Assembly (NCBI RefSeq): GCF_013778305.1
Contig: NZ_JACEIC010000001.1
Coordinates: 806,001 to 870,000 of the forward strand
Length of the DNA: 64,000 nt
Origin: Nocardioides agri
GTDB lineage: Bacteria; Actinomycetota; Actinomycetes; Propionibacteriales; Nocardioidaceae
Direction of reading: 5' to 3'
Part shown: positions 55,293 through 63,036 of the stretch, one piece after another
Layout of the letters: each line of letters starts with the position of its first letter
Position numbering within the stretch: the stretch's first letter is position 1
Program-made: the position numbers and the translations under genes
Notes under the pieces: generated by a model
Told to the model about the DNA's origin: nothing
Seen by the model: only the letters and a program-made list of their open reading frames with translations
Database searches by the model: none

Positions 55293-55481
55293 GTTCGGCG
55301 TCCCAGCCAGGGGCGTCGAGGCAAGAGGGAACCCGGTGAGAGACCGGGACTGCCCCGCAGCGGTGAGTGGGAACGACCGCCGTCATCAGCACTGAGCACC
55401 CTCGGGGGCTTGGGAAGCGACGGCCAGTAGGGGTCGACCGGACGTGTCCGGGAGGCGTGCCCGCGAGTCCGAAGACCTGCC
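55293..55481 (+). ncRNA. Cobalamin (B12) riboswitch
   Basis: Leader RNA with the conserved B12-aptamer elements in order: GCAAGAGGGAACCCGGTG at 55321-55338, GACTGCCCCGCAGCGGTGAG at 55348-55367, the GGGAAGCGACGGCCAGTAG block near 55412-55430, and the terminal B12 box AGTCCGAAGACCTGCC at 55466-55481. Cobalamin binding should fold the aptamer and repress the downstream class Ia ribonucleotide reductase, as shown in Streptomyces, where a B12-dependent class II enzyme is used instead when cobalamin is present. Confidence 0.93.
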
Positions 55482-55487
55482 AGCGCG

Positions 55488-55506
55488 CCCCGCCCGTCGG
55501 GCGGGG
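55488..55506 (+). terminator. Hairpin directly after the riboswitch (expression platform candidate)
   Basis: A perfect 8-bp stem (CCCCGCCC at 55488-55495 with GGGCGGGG at 55499-55506) closes a 3-nt GTC loop, seven bases after the B12 box. It stands 134 bases before the nrdA start. No U-run follows, so it may act as an intrinsic terminator only weakly or through Rho, or occlude translation indirectly. Confidence 0.7.
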
Positions 55507-55639
55507 TGGTCCGAGGCCTCGTGGGAAGGCCGACGGCTCGTACGACGCTGGTCGATCGCGGTTCGCCGCTCCTCGCCGGCCGTGCCTCCGTCTCCCCCGC
55601 GACCCGGACCTTCGGGACCGATCTCGCGAGGAGAGAGAA

Positions 55640-57997
55640 GTGACGGTCACAGAATCCCCCGGCAGGACCTCGATGCAGGTCCGCAAGCGCAACGGTGACA
55701 GCGAGCCCGTCGACGTCAACAAGATCGTCCGGGCGGTCGACCGGGTCGCCGGCGACCTGGCCGACGTCGACCCGATGCGGGTCGCCACCCGCACGATCAG
55801 CGGGCTGTACGACGGCGCGACCACCGCGGAGCTCGACCGGCTGTCGATCCAGACGGCCGCCGAGATGATCGGCGAGGAGCCGCAGTACTCCCGGCTCGCC
55901 GCGCGGCTGCTGTCCGGCTACGTCGAGAAGGAGGTGCGCAACCAGGGCGTCGCCTCGTTCAGCCAGTCGGTGTCCATCGGCCACGCGGAGGGGCTGATCG
56001 GCGACGAGACCGCGTCGTTCGTGAAGGACAACGCCCGCAAGCTCGACTTCGCGATCGACACCGACGCCGACCGGCGGTTCGAGTACTTCGGGCTCCGCAC
56101 GGTCTACGACCGCTACCTGCTGCGCCACCCCACGACCCGGCTGGTGATCGAGACCCCGCAGTACTTCCTGCTCCGGGTGGCCTGCGGGCTCGCGCAGAGC
56201 CCGGGCGAGGCGATCCGCTTCTACCGGCTGATGTCGTCGCTCGCCTACCTGCCGAGCAGTCCCACGCTCTTCAACTCCGGCACCCGGCACACGCAGATGT
56301 CCTCGTGCTACCTCGTCGACAGCCCGCGCGACGACCTCGACTCGATCTACTCGCGCTACGGGCAGGTCGCGAAGCTGTCGAAGTTCGCCGGCGGCATCGG
56401 CATCGCGTTCTCCCGGGTCCGCTCCCGGGGCGCGCTGATCCGGGGCACCAACGGGCAGTCCAACGGCATCGTGCCGTTCCTGCGGACGCTCGACTCGTCG
56501 GTCGCCGCGGTCAACCAGGGCGGCCGCCGCAAGGGTGCCGCCTGCGTCTACCTCGAGCCGTGGCACCCGGACGTCGAGGAGTTCCTCGAGCTCCGCGACA
56601 ACACCGGCGAGGACGCCCGGCGCACGCACAACCTCAACCTGGCCAACTGGATCCCCGACGAGTTCATGCGCCGGGTCGAGGCCGATGCGACCTGGTCGCT
56701 CATCGACCCCGACCAGGCGCCCGAGCTCCCAGACCTGTGGGGCGAGGCGTTCGACGCGGCCTACCGCCGGGCCGAGGAGGAGGGCCGCTACGTCCGGCAG
56801 GTCCCGGCGCGCGAGCTCTACGGGAAGATGATGCGCACGCTCGCGCAGACCGGCAACGGCTGGATGACCTTCAAGGACGCGGCCAACCGCACCTGCAACC
56901 AGACCAGCGACGGCAGCGGTGGACCGGTCGTGCACCTCTCCAACCTCTGCACCGAGATCGTCGAGGTCTCCTCCGACGGCGAGACCGCGGTCTGCAACCT
57001 CGGGTCGGTCAACCTGGCGCAGCACGTCGGCCCTGACGGGATCGACTGGGAGAGGCTGCGCGAGACCGTGCGCACGGCGGTGCCGCTGCTCGACCGGGTC
57101 ATCGACATCAACTTCTACCCGAGCGGCGAGGCTGCGGCCTCCAACCCGCGCTGGCGACCGATCGGGCTCGGGCTGATGGGCCTGCAGGACGTGTTCTTCG
57201 CGCTCCGGCTGCCCTTCGACTCCGTCGACGCGCGGGAGCTGTCGACCCGGATCCAGGAGGAGATCTACCTGACCGCGCTCGAGGTCTCCTGCGACCTGGC
57301 CGAGCGCCACGGCCCGCACCCGGCGTACGACGCGACGCGCGCCGCCCGCGGTGACCTCCAGCCGGACCTGTGGGGCGTGACGCCCACGCAGACCGAGCGC
57401 TGGGCGGCGCTGCGCGAGCGGGTCACCGAGCACGGGCTGCGCAACTCGCTGCTCGTCGCGATCGCCCCGACGGCCACGATCGCCTCAATCGCCGGCTGCT
57501 ACGAGTGCATCGAGCCGCAGGTGTCCAACCTCTTCAAGCGCGAGACGCTGTCGGGCGAGTTCCTCCAGGTCAACAGCGCCCTGGTCCGCGAGCTCAAGAG
57601 CCGCGGGCTGTGGACCCCGGAGGTCCGCGAGGACATCAAGCGCGCGGAGGGGTCGGTGCAGGGCGTGCACCAGCTGCCCGCCGAGGTCCGGTCGCTCTTC
57701 CGGACCGCCTGGGAGCTCCCGCAGCGGGCGCTCATCGACATGGCGGCCGCGCGCTCGCCGTACATCGACCAGAGCCAGTCGCTCAACCTCTTCATCGCCG
57801 GGCCGTCGATCGGGAAGCTCTCGTCGATGTACCTGCACGCCTGGAAGTCCGGGCTGAAGACGACCTACTACCTGCGCTCGCGCCCCGCGACGCGCATCCA
57901 GCAGACGACCGTCTCCGCGGTCCCCATCACCGTCATCGACCAGGAGGCGCTCGCGTGCTCCCTGGAGAACCCCGAGAACTGCGAGGCCTGCCAGTGA
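55640..57997 (+). CDS. nrdA: Class Ia ribonucleoside-diphosphate reductase, alpha subunit
   Basis: Catalytic subunit of 785 aa that reduces ribonucleotides to deoxyribonucleotides for DNA synthesis. The N-terminus MQVRKRNGDSEPVDVNKIVRAVDRVAGDL is an ATP-cone allosteric domain. Active-site residues are present: the Cys of SSCYLVD, the Asn/Cys/Glu of SNLCTEIVE and the Cys of VCNLGSVNLAQ. The C-terminal ENCEACQ CxxC pair receives electrons from thioredoxin or glutaredoxin. GTG 55640 follows GAGGAGAGAG. Its stop overlaps nrdB by 4 bp. Expression is placed under a B12 riboswitch and candidate NrdR boxes upstream, so it should be off when cobalamin is plentiful. Confidence 0.95.
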   Translation: MTVTESPGRTSMQVRKRNGDSEPVDVNKIVRAVDRVAGDLADVDPMRVATRTISGLYDGATTAELDRLSIQTAAEMIGEEPQYSRLAARLLSGYVEKEVRNQGVASFSQSVSIGHAEGLIGDETASFVKDNARKLDFAIDTDADRRFEYFGLRTVYDRYLLRHPTTRLVIETPQYFLLRVACGLAQSPGEAIRFYRLMSSLAYLPSSPTLFNSGTRHTQMSSCYLVDSPRDDLDSIYSRYGQVAKLSKFAGGIGIAFSRVRSRGALIRGTNGQSNGIVPFLRTLDSSVAAVNQGGRRKGAACVYLEPWHPDVEEFLELRDNTGEDARRTHNLNLANWIPDEFMRRVEADATWSLIDPDQAPELPDLWGEAFDAAYRRAEEEGRYVRQVPARELYGKMMRTLAQTGNGWMTFKDAANRTCNQTSDGSGGPVVHLSNLCTEIVEVSSDGETAVCNLGSVNLAQHVGPDGIDWERLRETVRTAVPLLDRVIDINFYPSGEAAASNPRWRPIGLGLMGLQDVFFALRLPFDSVDARELSTRIQEEIYLTALEVSCDLAERHGPHPAYDATRAARGDLQPDLWGVTPTQTERWAALRERVTEHGLRNSLLVAIAPTATIASIAGCYECIEPQVSNLFKRETLSGEFLQVNSALVRELKSRGLWTPEVREDIKRAEGSVQGVHQLPAEVRSLFRTAWELPQRALIDMAAARSPYIDQSQSLNLFIAGPSIGKLSSMYLHAWKSGLKTTYYLRSRPATRIQQTTVSAVPITVIDQEALACSLENPENCEACQ

Positions 57998-59016
57998 CCA
58001 TCACGCACCAGAACACGACGATGCTGCTCGACCCGGGCATGAACCTGACCCTGCGGCCGATGCGCTACCCGCACTTCTACGACCGCTACCGCGACGCGAT
58101 CAAGAACACCTGGACCGTCGAGGAGGTCGACCTGCACTCCGACCTCAAGGACCTGCACCGGCTCAGCGACGCCGAGCGGCACCTGGTCTCGCGGCTGGTC
58201 GCGTTCTTCGCCACCGGCGACACGATCGTGGCCAACAACCTGGTGCTCAACCTCTACCAGCACATCAACTCACCGGAGGGACGCCTCTACCTCTCCCGCC
58301 AGCTGTTCGAAGAGGCGGTGCACGTGCAGTTCTACCTGACCTTGCTCGACACCTACGTCCCCGACGAGGCGGAGCGGCACGAGGCGTTCGCCGCGGTCGA
58401 CAACATCCCGTCGATCAAGGCCAAGGCGGACTTCTGCTTCCGCTGGATCGACTCCGTCTTCGACCTCGACGCCCTGGAGACCCAGGAGCACCGGCGGAAG
58501 TTCCTGCTCAACCTGATCTGCTTCGCGGCGGTCATCGAGGGCCTCTTCTTCTACGGCGCCTTCGCCTACGTCTACTTCCTGCGGTCCCGGGGCCTGCTCA
58601 ACGGCCTGGCCTCGGGCACCAACTGGGTCTTCCGCGACGAGTCCATGCACATGGCCTTCGCCTTCGACGTCGTCGACACGGTCCGGGCCGAGGAGCCGGA
58701 GCTCTTCGACGACGAGCTGGCCGCCCAGGTGCGGCAGATGCTGATCGACGGCGTCGACGCGGAGGCGCAGTTCGCCGAGGACCTCCTCGGCGGCGGCGTC
58801 GCCGGCCTCTCGACCGCGGATATGCGCGCCTACCTCGAGTACGTCGCCGACCGGCGGATGGAGCGGCTCGACCTCGAGCCGATCTACGGCTCCAGGAACC
58901 CGCTCGCGTTCATGGAGCTCCAGGACGTCCAGGAGCTCTCGAACTTCTTCGAGCGCAAGGTCTCCGCCTACCAGGTCGGCGTGTCCGGGGCCGTCGGCTT
59001 CGACGAGGAGTTCTGA
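57994..59016 (+). CDS. nrdB: Class Ia ribonucleoside-diphosphate reductase, beta subunit
   Basis: Radical-generating subunit of 340 aa with the diiron carboxylate set in a ferritin-like bundle: Glu and His in LFEEAVHVQFY, Glu in FAAVIEGLFFY and Glu-x-x-His in FRDESMHMAF. The radical Tyr stands at the expected position, four residues after the ligand His (EAVHVQFY), so this is the Tyr-radical type rather than the class Ic substitution. LSNFFERKVSAYQVGVSGAVGFDEEF is the C-terminal tail that docks on NrdA. It overlaps nrdA by GTGA, so the two are made together. Confidence 0.94.
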   Translation: MTITHQNTTMLLDPGMNLTLRPMRYPHFYDRYRDAIKNTWTVEEVDLHSDLKDLHRLSDAERHLVSRLVAFFATGDTIVANNLVLNLYQHINSPEGRLYLSRQLFEEAVHVQFYLTLLDTYVPDEAERHEAFAAVDNIPSIKAKADFCFRWIDSVFDLDALETQEHRRKFLLNLICFAAVIEGLFFYGAFAYVYFLRSRGLLNGLASGTNWVFRDESMHMAFAFDVVDTVRAEEPELFDDELAAQVRQMLIDGVDAEAQFAEDLLGGGVAGLSTADMRAYLEYVADRRMERLDLEPIYGSRNPLAFMELQDVQELSNFFERKVSAYQVGVSGAVGFDEEF

Positions 59017-59033
59017 TCCGACCGGTGTCGGCG

Positions 59034-59053
59034 GGACCGCCAGCGGGCGGTCC
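59034..59053. terminator. Hairpin between convergent nrdB and cobU
   Basis: Stem GGACCGCC (59034-59041) pairs perfectly with GGCGGTCC (59046-59053) around a 4-nt loop, 17 bases after the nrdB stop and 17 before the cobU stop. Likely a bidirectional terminator for the two operons. Confidence 0.7.
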
Positions 59054-59070
59054 GCCGGCGCCGGTGGAGG

Positions 59071-59580
59071 TCAGAGGCGCAGCACCCGCCCGGACACGAC
59101 CAGGTGCACCTCGTCGCAGGCCTCCGCGAAGCGCACGTTGGCCTCCCCCAGGAGGTCCCGGAACAGCCGGCCCGAGCGGTGCTCGGGGACGACGCCCCAA
59201 CCGACCTCGTTGGTCACCAGCACCACGCCGTCGTGCAGCTCGCCGATCGCGGAGTCCACCTGCTCCTCGACGTACGCCGAGACGTCCTCGGTGCGCGCGT
59301 CCCACAGGCCGGCGTCGTCGATCAGCCGGGTCAACCAGGTGCCGAGGCAGTCGACGAGCACCGGGCCGGGCGTGCCCAGTGCCGCGGTGAGGTCGCCGGT
59401 CTCCAGCGTCGTCCAGTGCGCGGGGCGGCGCGCGCGGTGCCGGGCGACCCGCGCGGCCCAGTCGGCGTCGTCGCGGACCGGGCCGGGCGCCACGTAGGTG
59501 ACCGCCTGCCGATCTGCGAGCAGCGACTCGGCGTGCCGCGACTTGCCCGACCGCACCCCGCCGGTGACCAGGACCCTCAT
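59071..59580 (-). CDS. cobU: Adenosylcobinamide kinase / adenosylcobinamide-phosphate guanylyltransferase
   Basis: Bifunctional enzyme of 169 aa in the nucleotide-loop branch of B12 synthesis; it phosphorylates adenosylcobinamide and transfers GMP. RVLVTGGVRSGKSRHAESLLADRQAVTYVAPG is the P-loop. VARHRARRPAHWTTLETGD contains the GMP-accepting His motif HRxxRPxHW; VLVDCLGTWLTRLI and VLVTNEVGWGVVPEHRSGRLFRDLLGEANVRFAEACDEVHLVVSGRVLRL complete the fold. Its ATG (59580) overlaps the preceding 2'-5' RNA ligase-like gene by ATGA. It complements cobT/cobS, found 20 kb to the left on the other strand. Confidence 0.94.
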   Translation of the reverse strand: MRVLVTGGVRSGKSRHAESLLADRQAVTYVAPGPVRDDADWAARVARHRARRPAHWTTLETGDLTAALGTPGPVLVDCLGTWLTRLIDDAGLWDARTEDVSAYVEEQVDSAIGELHDGVVLVTNEVGWGVVPEHRSGRLFRDLLGEANVRFAEACDEVHLVVSGRVLRL

Positions 59581-60098
59581 GACGCACCCAGCTTCCACTC
59601 GGAGAGCACCCGGCAGTCGTGGTTGGCGTAGCGGTGCAGCGCGATCCGGTCGGCCCGGCAGCGGGCCGGCAGCGTCCCGGCCAGGGCCGCCTCGACGGTG
59701 GCGGCGTCGATGCCGTCGCCGCGCTGGTCGAGGGTGAGGTGCGGCACCGGGTCCGGGTAGGCGCCGGCGTACGGCGGGCACTGCGGGAAGGCCGCCACGA
59801 GCCGCGCGGTGAGCGCGCGGAACGCCGCATCGGGCGCCGGCCGCAGGTGCAGCAGGCCGTCGGGGAACTCCTCGACCCGGGTCAGCTCGAAGTCGAACGG
59901 CGCGGCCGCGGCGGCGACGGCGCCGACCCGACGCAGGTCGGCGTCGCCGGGGTCGTCGAGGAACGGGCCGAGCACCGTGATGTGGGCGTGCACGAAGTCG
60001 GGGTCGGTGGAGAGGAAGGACGCGTCGTAGTGGCGGGTGCGGCCGCGCACGAACTCCTCGAACTCGGGCACCGGCACGAGCAGCACGGTGTGCGCCAT
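59577..60098 (-). CDS. 2'-5' RNA ligase superfamily protein (two HxT/S motifs)
   Basis: Protein of 173 aa of the 2H phosphoesterase superfamily. The two catalytic motifs are HAHITVLGPF (about residues 38-47) and VPHLTLDQRGDGID (about residues 118-131), with the usual internal pseudo-symmetry. Such enzymes act on 2',3'-cyclic or 2'-5' phosphate bonds of RNA or nucleotides. It is placed between cobF and cobU with ATGA overlaps at both ends, an unusual context: an accessory role in corrinoid loop assembly, or simply a hitch-hiking gene, cannot be decided from sequence. Confidence 0.88.
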   Translation of the reverse strand: MAHTVLLVPVPEFEEFVRGRTRHYDASFLSTDPDFVHAHITVLGPFLDDPGDADLRRVGAVAAAAAPFDFELTRVEEFPDGLLHLRPAPDAAFRALTARLVAAFPQCPPYAGAYPDPVPHLTLDQRGDGIDAATVEAALAGTLPARCRADRIALHRYANHDCRVLSEWKLGAS

Positions 60099-60793
60099 CA
60101 CGCCTCCCGGCGGAGCAGGAAGATGTCCATGATCCAGCCGGCCCGCTCGGCCACGCGGTTGCGCGCGGTGTGGATGTCGGGCAGCACCGTCGCGACCCGG
60201 CCGGCGACGAGCTCCTCGTGGGCTGTGCCGAGGTTGGCGCCCCACCAGATCGACCAGTCGTCGAGCCCGGGCAGGTCGATCACGCGGTTGAGCATCACGA
60301 CGACATTCTCCTGCCCCTGGGCCACGGCGGCGGCGAGCGCGCGGCCGCTGGTCAGGTGCAGCGGCTCCCCCACCTCGTGCAGCACGAGCCGGTGGCGGGC
60401 GGCGAGCAGCTGGACCGCCGAGATCCCGGGGACGACGTCCATCTCGACGTCGAGGCCGGGCAGCGAGCGCAGGATCGGGATGGTGGAGTCGTAGAACGCC
60501 GGGTCGCCCCACACCAGCAGCCCGGCCACCCCGGAGCGCGACCGCAGGGCGGTCGCCATGGCCTCGGGCACCGCGTCGGGGTCCTCGATGCGCACGATGG
60601 TCGGCGGGCGGGTGAGGTGCCGGTCGAGCAGCCGGTCGCGGGCGGTCACGAGCGGGTCGGGCATCCCTCCGCAGGAGGAGCGGTCGGTCACGATGAAGTA
60701 GTCGACCGAGCGCATCGCCTCGACCGCCGCCAGCGTGACCTGCTCGGGGTCGCCGGGACCGACGCCGATCACCCGGACCCGTCTGCTCTCCAC
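60098..60793 (-). CDS. cobF: Precorrin-6A synthase (deacetylating)
   Basis: SAM-dependent C1-methyltransferase of 231 aa in the aerobic corrin-ring pathway; it methylates precorrin-5 with loss of acetate. VRVIGVGPGDPEQVTLAAVEAMRSVDYFIV is the tetrapyrrole-methylase SAM entry. GVAGLLVWGDPAFYDSTIPILRSLPGLDVEMDVVPGISAVQLLAARH carries the core WGDPAFYD motif, and the C-terminus GWIMDIFLLRRE is a CobF signature. The gene starts the minus-strand cobF-RNA ligase-cobU operon. None of the other ring-forming methylases (cobI, J, M, L) is in the window, so this is a detached piece of the pathway. Confidence 0.9.
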   Translation of the reverse strand: MESRRVRVIGVGPGDPEQVTLAAVEAMRSVDYFIVTDRSSCGGMPDPLVTARDRLLDRHLTRPPTIVRIEDPDAVPEAMATALRSRSGVAGLLVWGDPAFYDSTIPILRSLPGLDVEMDVVPGISAVQLLAARHRLVLHEVGEPLHLTSGRALAAAVAQGQENVVVMLNRVIDLPGLDDWSIWWGANLGTAHEELVAGRVATVLPDIHTARNRVAERAGWIMDIFLLRREA

Positions 60794-60897
60794 AGCCGGA
60801 GCCTGCCACAGCTGGCGTCCCGGCCAGGCTCTCCTGAGCTCGGCGTGGGCGCCGCAGGCGGAGACCGGTGCGACACAGCGATGCGGCGGTCCTGGCA

Positions 60898-60915
60898 GGT
60901 AAGGGTAGCCTTACC
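60898..60915 (+). promoter_or_regulatory. IdeR/DmdR-like iron box upstream of the siderophore-interacting protein
   Basis: A perfect inverted repeat GGTAAGG-GTAG-CCTTACC (60898-60915) lies 27 bases before the ATG. It matches the actinobacterial iron-dependent repressor box (consensus centre TTAGGnTAGsCTwACC) at most positions. Iron-bound IdeR should repress the gene when iron is plentiful. Confidence 0.75.
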
Positions 60916-60942
60916 GGACGACGCCGACAGAAGGGGGCCCGG

Positions 60943-61752
60943 ATGCCCGCGTGGCACGGACAGGTCGAGAGCACGGAGTGGCTGACGCCCACGCTGGTGC
61001 GCGTGGTGCTGGGTGGTCCCGGCCTGCAGGGCTTCGCGGTCCCCGACGACACCGACACCTACGTCAACGTCGCGATCCCGCCGGCCGGCGCGGCGTACGG
61101 CGGTGCCTTCTCGCCCGCCGAGGTGAAGGACGCCCACCCGAAGGAGCTGTGGCCGGTGCGCCGCCGCTACACCGTCCGCGGCTGGGACGCCGCCGCCGGC
61201 CTGCTGACGCTCGACTTCGTCGTGCACGGCGACCAGGGCGTGGCCGGCCCCTGGGCGGCGCGGGCCGCGGCCGGCGACGTGCTGGTGTTCGAGGGCCCGG
61301 GCAGCGGCTACTGCCCCGACCCGGAGGCCGACTGGCACCTGCTGGTCGGCGACGAGTCGGCGCTGCCCGCCATCGCGGCCTCGCTCGAGGCGATGCCCGC
61401 GGGCACGCGCGCCGTGGTGCGCCTGGTCTGCGACGGGCCCGAGCACGAGGTGCCGCTGGCCTGCGCCGGCGACCTCGACCTCGGGTGGCTGCACCGCACC
61501 GGTGCCGTGGACGACGTCGACCTGCTGGCCGACGCGGTCGCCGACCTGGACTGGCCGGCCGGCCGGGTGCAGGCGTTCGTCCACGGTGAGGCCGGCGAGA
61601 TCCGCGCGATCCGCCGGCACCTGCTCGCCGACCGGCGGCTGGACCGCAGCAGCATGTCCTGCTCGCCGTACTGGCGGCGCGAGACGACCGACGAGGCGTG
61701 GCGCGCGGTCAAGCGGGACTTCGTGGCCGAGATGGAGGCCGACGTCGCCTGA
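60943..61752 (+). CDS. Siderophore-interacting protein (ferric-siderophore reductase)
   Basis: FAD-binding reductase of 269 aa that releases iron from siderophores in the cytoplasm. WLTPTLVRVVLGGPGLQGFAVPDDTDTYVNVAIPP opens the FAD domain. VRRRYTVRGWDAAAGLLTLDFVVHGDQGVAGPWAARAAAGDVLVFEGPGSGY holds the RxYTxR flavin motif and the GPA/SGPW loop. LLVGDESALPAIAASLEAMP is the NAD(P) start, and SPYWRRETTDEAWRAVKRDF is the typical C-terminus. ATG 60943 has an AGAAGGGGG site and the iron box precedes it. The neighbouring cob genes are on the other strand and not linked. Confidence 0.92.
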   Translation: MPAWHGQVESTEWLTPTLVRVVLGGPGLQGFAVPDDTDTYVNVAIPPAGAAYGGAFSPAEVKDAHPKELWPVRRRYTVRGWDAAAGLLTLDFVVHGDQGVAGPWAARAAAGDVLVFEGPGSGYCPDPEADWHLLVGDESALPAIAASLEAMPAGTRAVVRLVCDGPEHEVPLACAGDLDLGWLHRTGAVDDVDLLADAVADLDWPAGRVQAFVHGEAGEIRAIRRHLLADRRLDRSSMSCSPYWRRETTDEAWRAVKRDFVAEMEADVA

Positions 61753-61773
61753 CGCCGGCCTCCCCTGCGGCGA

Positions 61774-62922
61774 TCAGTCGTAGACGATGACGCCGCGGAT
61801 GTTCTTGCCGTCGCGCATGTCCTGGTAGCCCTGGTTGATCTCGTCGAGCGTGTACGTCGTGGTGACCATCTCGTCGAGCTTGAGCCGACCGTCCATGTAG
61901 AGGTCGAGCAGGCGCGGGATGTCGTAGCGCGGGTTGGCGTTGCCGAAGATGCAGCCGACGAGCTCCTTGCGCATCATCGACATCTCGAAGAGGTTGAGCT
62001 TCACGTCGTCGGCCATCATGTTCGCCACGGCCGTGACGACGCCGCGGCCGGCCTTCTTGACCAGGCTCATCATCGGGGCGATGAGGTCGCCGGTGGCCAG
62101 GCCCACGGCGAGGATCGCCTTGTCGGCCATCGCGCCCTGGGTGATCTCGCTGATCAGCGGCTGGGCGTCGACCATCGAGGCGGCCGCGTGGGTCGCGCCG
62201 AGGGTGAGCGCCTTCTCGCGCTTCCAGTCGACCGGGTCGATCGCGATCACGTGCCGGGCGCCGGCCATGGCCGCGCCCTGCACCGCGCTCATGCCGATGC
62301 CGCCGAGGCCCACCACGGCCACGGACTCGCCGGACTGCACGTCGGCGGCGTACACCGACGAGCCCCAGCCGGTCGTGACGCCACAGCCCACGAGCGCGGC
62401 GCGCTCGAGCGGGACGTCCTTGCGGATCTTCACCGCGGAGTCCACGTTGACGACCGTGTAGGGCGAGAACGTGCCCAGGCCCACCATGATCCCCAGGTCC
62501 TTGCCGTCCTTGGAGTGGTGGCGGTAGGAGAAGTCGCTCAGCTGCATGCCGGAGAGCAGGAACGCGCCGAGGTCGCAGAGGTGCTGGTGGCCGGTCGAGC
62601 AGGACGGGCACCTGCCGCACGACGGGATGAAGCTGAAGACGACGTGGTCGCCGACCTCGAAGCCGACCGTGTCCGGCCCGACCTCCTCGACGACGCCGGC
62701 GCCCTCGTGGCCGCCGATCACCGGGAACTGCTTGAGCCCGAAGGCCTCGGCGAGCTCCGGGTCGAGGACCATGTCACCGGTGACCATGTGCTCGTCGGAG
62801 TGGCAGAGGCCGGAGGCGGCCAGCTTGACGAGGATCTCGCCTCGCTTCGGCGGATCGAGCTCGATGTCCTCCACACTCCAGTCGGTGTGCGGCTCCCACA
62901 AGATGGCGGCGCGGGTCTTCAT
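61774..62922 (-). CDS. NDMA/mycofactocin-type zinc alcohol dehydrogenase
   Basis: Medium-chain alcohol dehydrogenase of 382 aa. It shows the catalytic zinc ligands (LCHSDEHMVTGDM, GGHEGAGVVEEVGPD) and the structural zinc cluster CGRCPSCSTGHQHLC. VALVGLGGIGMSAVQGAAMAGARHVIAIDPVDWKRE is the NAD loop. The long insertion and the LHS start MKTRAAILWEPHTDWSVEDIELDPPKRGE match the actinobacterial NDMA-dependent enzymes, which keep NAD bound and use mycofactocin as acceptor. It lies downstream of a perfect KstR-like palindrome, suggesting oxidation of a sterol alcohol side chain. The mycofactocin genes themselves are not here. Confidence 0.9.
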   Translation of the reverse strand: MKTRAAILWEPHTDWSVEDIELDPPKRGEILVKLAASGLCHSDEHMVTGDMVLDPELAEAFGLKQFPVIGGHEGAGVVEEVGPDTVGFEVGDHVVFSFIPSCGRCPSCSTGHQHLCDLGAFLLSGMQLSDFSYRHHSKDGKDLGIMVGLGTFSPYTVVNVDSAVKIRKDVPLERAALVGCGVTTGWGSSVYAADVQSGESVAVVGLGGIGMSAVQGAAMAGARHVIAIDPVDWKREKALTLGATHAAASMVDAQPLISEITQGAMADKAILAVGLATGDLIAPMMSLVKKAGRGVVTAVANMMADDVKLNLFEMSMMRKELVGCIFGNANPRYDIPRLLDLYMDGRLKLDEMVTTTYTLDEINQGYQDMRDGKNIRGVIVYD

Positions 62923-62967
62923 GCTGGCTGGCTCCTCGGGACGATGGCGCGCGAGTCTGGACGGAAC

Positions 62968-62981
62968 TAGAACGCGTTCTT
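62968..62981 (-). promoter_or_regulatory. KstR-like operator upstream of the alcohol dehydrogenase
   Basis: The palindrome AGAACGCGTTCT (62969-62980) is perfect over 12 bp, and the 14-bp site TAGAACGCGTTCTT fits TnnAACnnGTTnnA except at the last base. It lies 46 bases before the ATG at 62922. The closely similar AGAACAGGTTAT site between kshA and fadE26 suggests that both belong to one regulon. Confidence 0.65.
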
Positions 62982-63036
62982 GCCCTGCAAGGTAGCCCGC
63001 GGGTGGCGCTCCTGTCAGCGCCCTGGGTGAAACTCG

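Noticed and set aside
54200..57433. Minus-strand frame of 1077 codons opposite nrdA and the riboswitch
   Set aside because: It overlaps the nrdA gene and B12 riboswitch in antisense; only the aldo/keto reductase on that strand (a different frame) is real.
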